A stretch of DNA of 56,070 nt, from NCBI RefSeq assembly GCF_900537115.1, contig NZ_UNRG01000003.1, forward strand, positions 386,211-442,280, in the 5' to 3' direction. The position numbers were made by a program, and so were the translations under genes. Below the pieces are notes generated by a model. It was not told the DNA's origin. It saw only the letters and a list, made by a program, of their open reading frames with translations, and did not search any database. Source of the stretch: Arthrobacter sp. Alg241-R88 (GTDB lineage Bacteria > Actinomycetota > Actinomycetes > Actinomycetales > Micrococcaceae). Shown here piece after piece: positions 55,284 to 56,070 of this stretch (its first letter is position 1; each line of letters begins with the position of its first letter).

Positions 55284-56070
55284 CTACGGAATCAGCACCA
55301 CCTTGCCGGTGGTGCGGCGCCCTTCGAGGTCGCGGTGCGCCTGGGCGGCCTCCGCCAGCGGGTACTGGCCACCCACCCGGACTTTGAGGCTGCCGTCGGC
55401 AGCCGCCGCGAAAATTTCGTCCGAGCGCCAGCGCCGTTCCGCGGCATCCTGCAAATAGTGGGCCATGGTGGGCCTGGTCAGGAACAATGAACCCCCTGCA
55501 TTCAGGCGCTGCGGATCCACGGGCGGGACGGGACCGGAAGCTGCGCCGAACAGGGCAAGCATGCCCCGTACGCGAAGGGCGCGAAGCGAACCGTCAAACG
55601 TGTCCTTGCCCACCCCGTCATAAACCACGTCAACGCCCTTGCCGCCGGTGAGGTCCCGCACGGCGTCGTCGAAGCCGTTATACCGCAGCACGTGGTCCGC
55701 CCCGGCTCCGAGCGCCAGGTCTTCCTTCTCGTCGGTGGACACGGTGGTGATGACCTGTGCTCCCTTGGCCTTGAGGAGCTGGATGAGCAGCAGGCCCACC
55801 CCGCCTGCGCCGGCGTGGAGCAGGACGTTATGGCCGGCTTGAACCTTGAAGGTGGAATTGACCAGGTAATGGGCCGTCAGGCCCTGCAACGGCAAGGCGG
55901 CTGCGGTGGCATCGTCAAGTCCCTCCGGCACGGGCAGCGCTTTATCCGCGTCCACGAGGGCATAGCCGGCGTAGCAGTCGTGGCCCTCCGCGGTGGCTAT
56001 GCGGTCTCCCTCGGCAAACCCCGTAACCCCTTCGCCAAGTCCCACAACCGTACCCGCAGCCTCAGATCCC
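55284..56070 (-). CDS. Quinone oxidoreductase-type MDR protein (N-terminus outside window)
   Basis: A zinc-independent medium-chain dehydrogenase/reductase, NADPH:quinone reductase type. The visible 262 residues start within GSEAAGTVVGLGEGV and carry the nucleotide fold HAGAGGVGLLLIQLLKAKG, then VDVVYDGVGKDTF and the C-terminal RRTTGKVVLIP. No structural-zinc cysteines are present. The first ~65 residues lie past 56070. It is on the same strand, 119 nt upstream of the synthetase, and probably separate from it. Confidence 0.9.
   Translation of the reverse strand, partial: GSEAAGTVVGLGEGVTGFAEGDRIATAEGHDCYAGYALVDADKALPVPEGLDDATAAALPLQGLTAHYLVNSTFKVQAGHNVLLHAGAGGVGLLLIQLLKAKGAQVITTVSTDEKEDLALGAGADHVLRYNGFDDAVRDLTGGKGVDVVYDGVGKDTFDGSLRALRVRGMLALFGAASGPVPPVDPQRLNAGGSLFLTRPTMAHYLQDAAERRWRSDEIFAAAADGSLKVRVGGQYPLAEAAQAHRDLEGRRTTGKVVLIP

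Overview
The window is high-GC, densely coded DNA from an actinobacterial chromosome, most like Arthrobacter/Pseudarthrobacter (Micrococcaceae). The basis for this is the gene order ftsK-pgsA-cinA-HTH regulator-DUF3046-recA-recX-miaB-miaA-dapF-hflX-dinG-lexA-LysM, the order DUF1844-infC-rpmI-rplT-rRNA methyltransferase-pheS-pheT, many GTG and TTG starts, and leaderless-type promoters. I saw no rRNA or tRNA genes, insertion sequences, phage genes or CRISPR arrays.

Layout. 1-6595: a repeat-rich partial gene of unknown function, then a molybdenum cofactor island (moaD-moaA on minus; a membrane-anchored sulfite-oxidase-like enzyme, moeA, moaC, mog and moaE on plus). 6705-13282: dapB, a small membrane protein, an acyltransferase-like membrane protein, a small SOS-box gene, a nitrilase-family amidase, dapA and RNase J. 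13422-30607: ftsK, pgsA, cinA, a ClgR-like regulator, marR, DUF3046, recA-recX, miaB-miaA, dapF, an rRNA methyltransferase, hflX, a DinG-like helicase, lexA and a LysM membrane protein. 30778-34320: histidine genes hisC-hisB-hisH-(small membrane ORF)-priA. 34350-40770: SseB-like protein, MFS transporter, DUF1844, infC-rpmI-rplT, a SpoU methyltransferase and a GlsB-type membrane protein. 40890-49064: MFS transporter, Nudix hydrolase, an SOS-box radical SAM protein, SIMPL protein, an HExxH protein and pheST. 49085-56070: a phosphopantetheinyl transferase, an M1 aminopeptidase, a Pls/PosA-type polyamino-acid synthetase and a partial quinone oxidoreductase.

How parts work together. (1) Mo cofactor synthesis (MoaA, MoaC, MoaD, MoaE, Mog, MoeA) sits with a likely client enzyme. 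(2) Five LexA-box-like palindromes mark an SOS network: recA, two in the lexA/LysM gap, a short DUF222-like gene, and the radical SAM gene, whose protein ends in a beta-clamp-binding-like pentapeptide. (3) The last 6 kb holds what looks like a self-contained system for a secreted homopolymeric peptide of the epsilon-poly-lysine/delta-poly-ornithine type: an A-T-(TM-C)x3 synthetase, an M1 peptidase joined to it by an ATGA overlap, and a PPTase that could activate it. This is the strongest candidate for an under-described system here.

Regulatory layout. Fifteen start codons, including the leader ORF of hflX, lie exactly 6 or 7 nt downstream of a TAnnnT hexamer, as in leaderless mRNAs. This pattern also fixes several ambiguous starts. 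infC uses an ATT start with a good Shine-Dalgarno. hflX has a long leader with a six-residue leaderless uORF.
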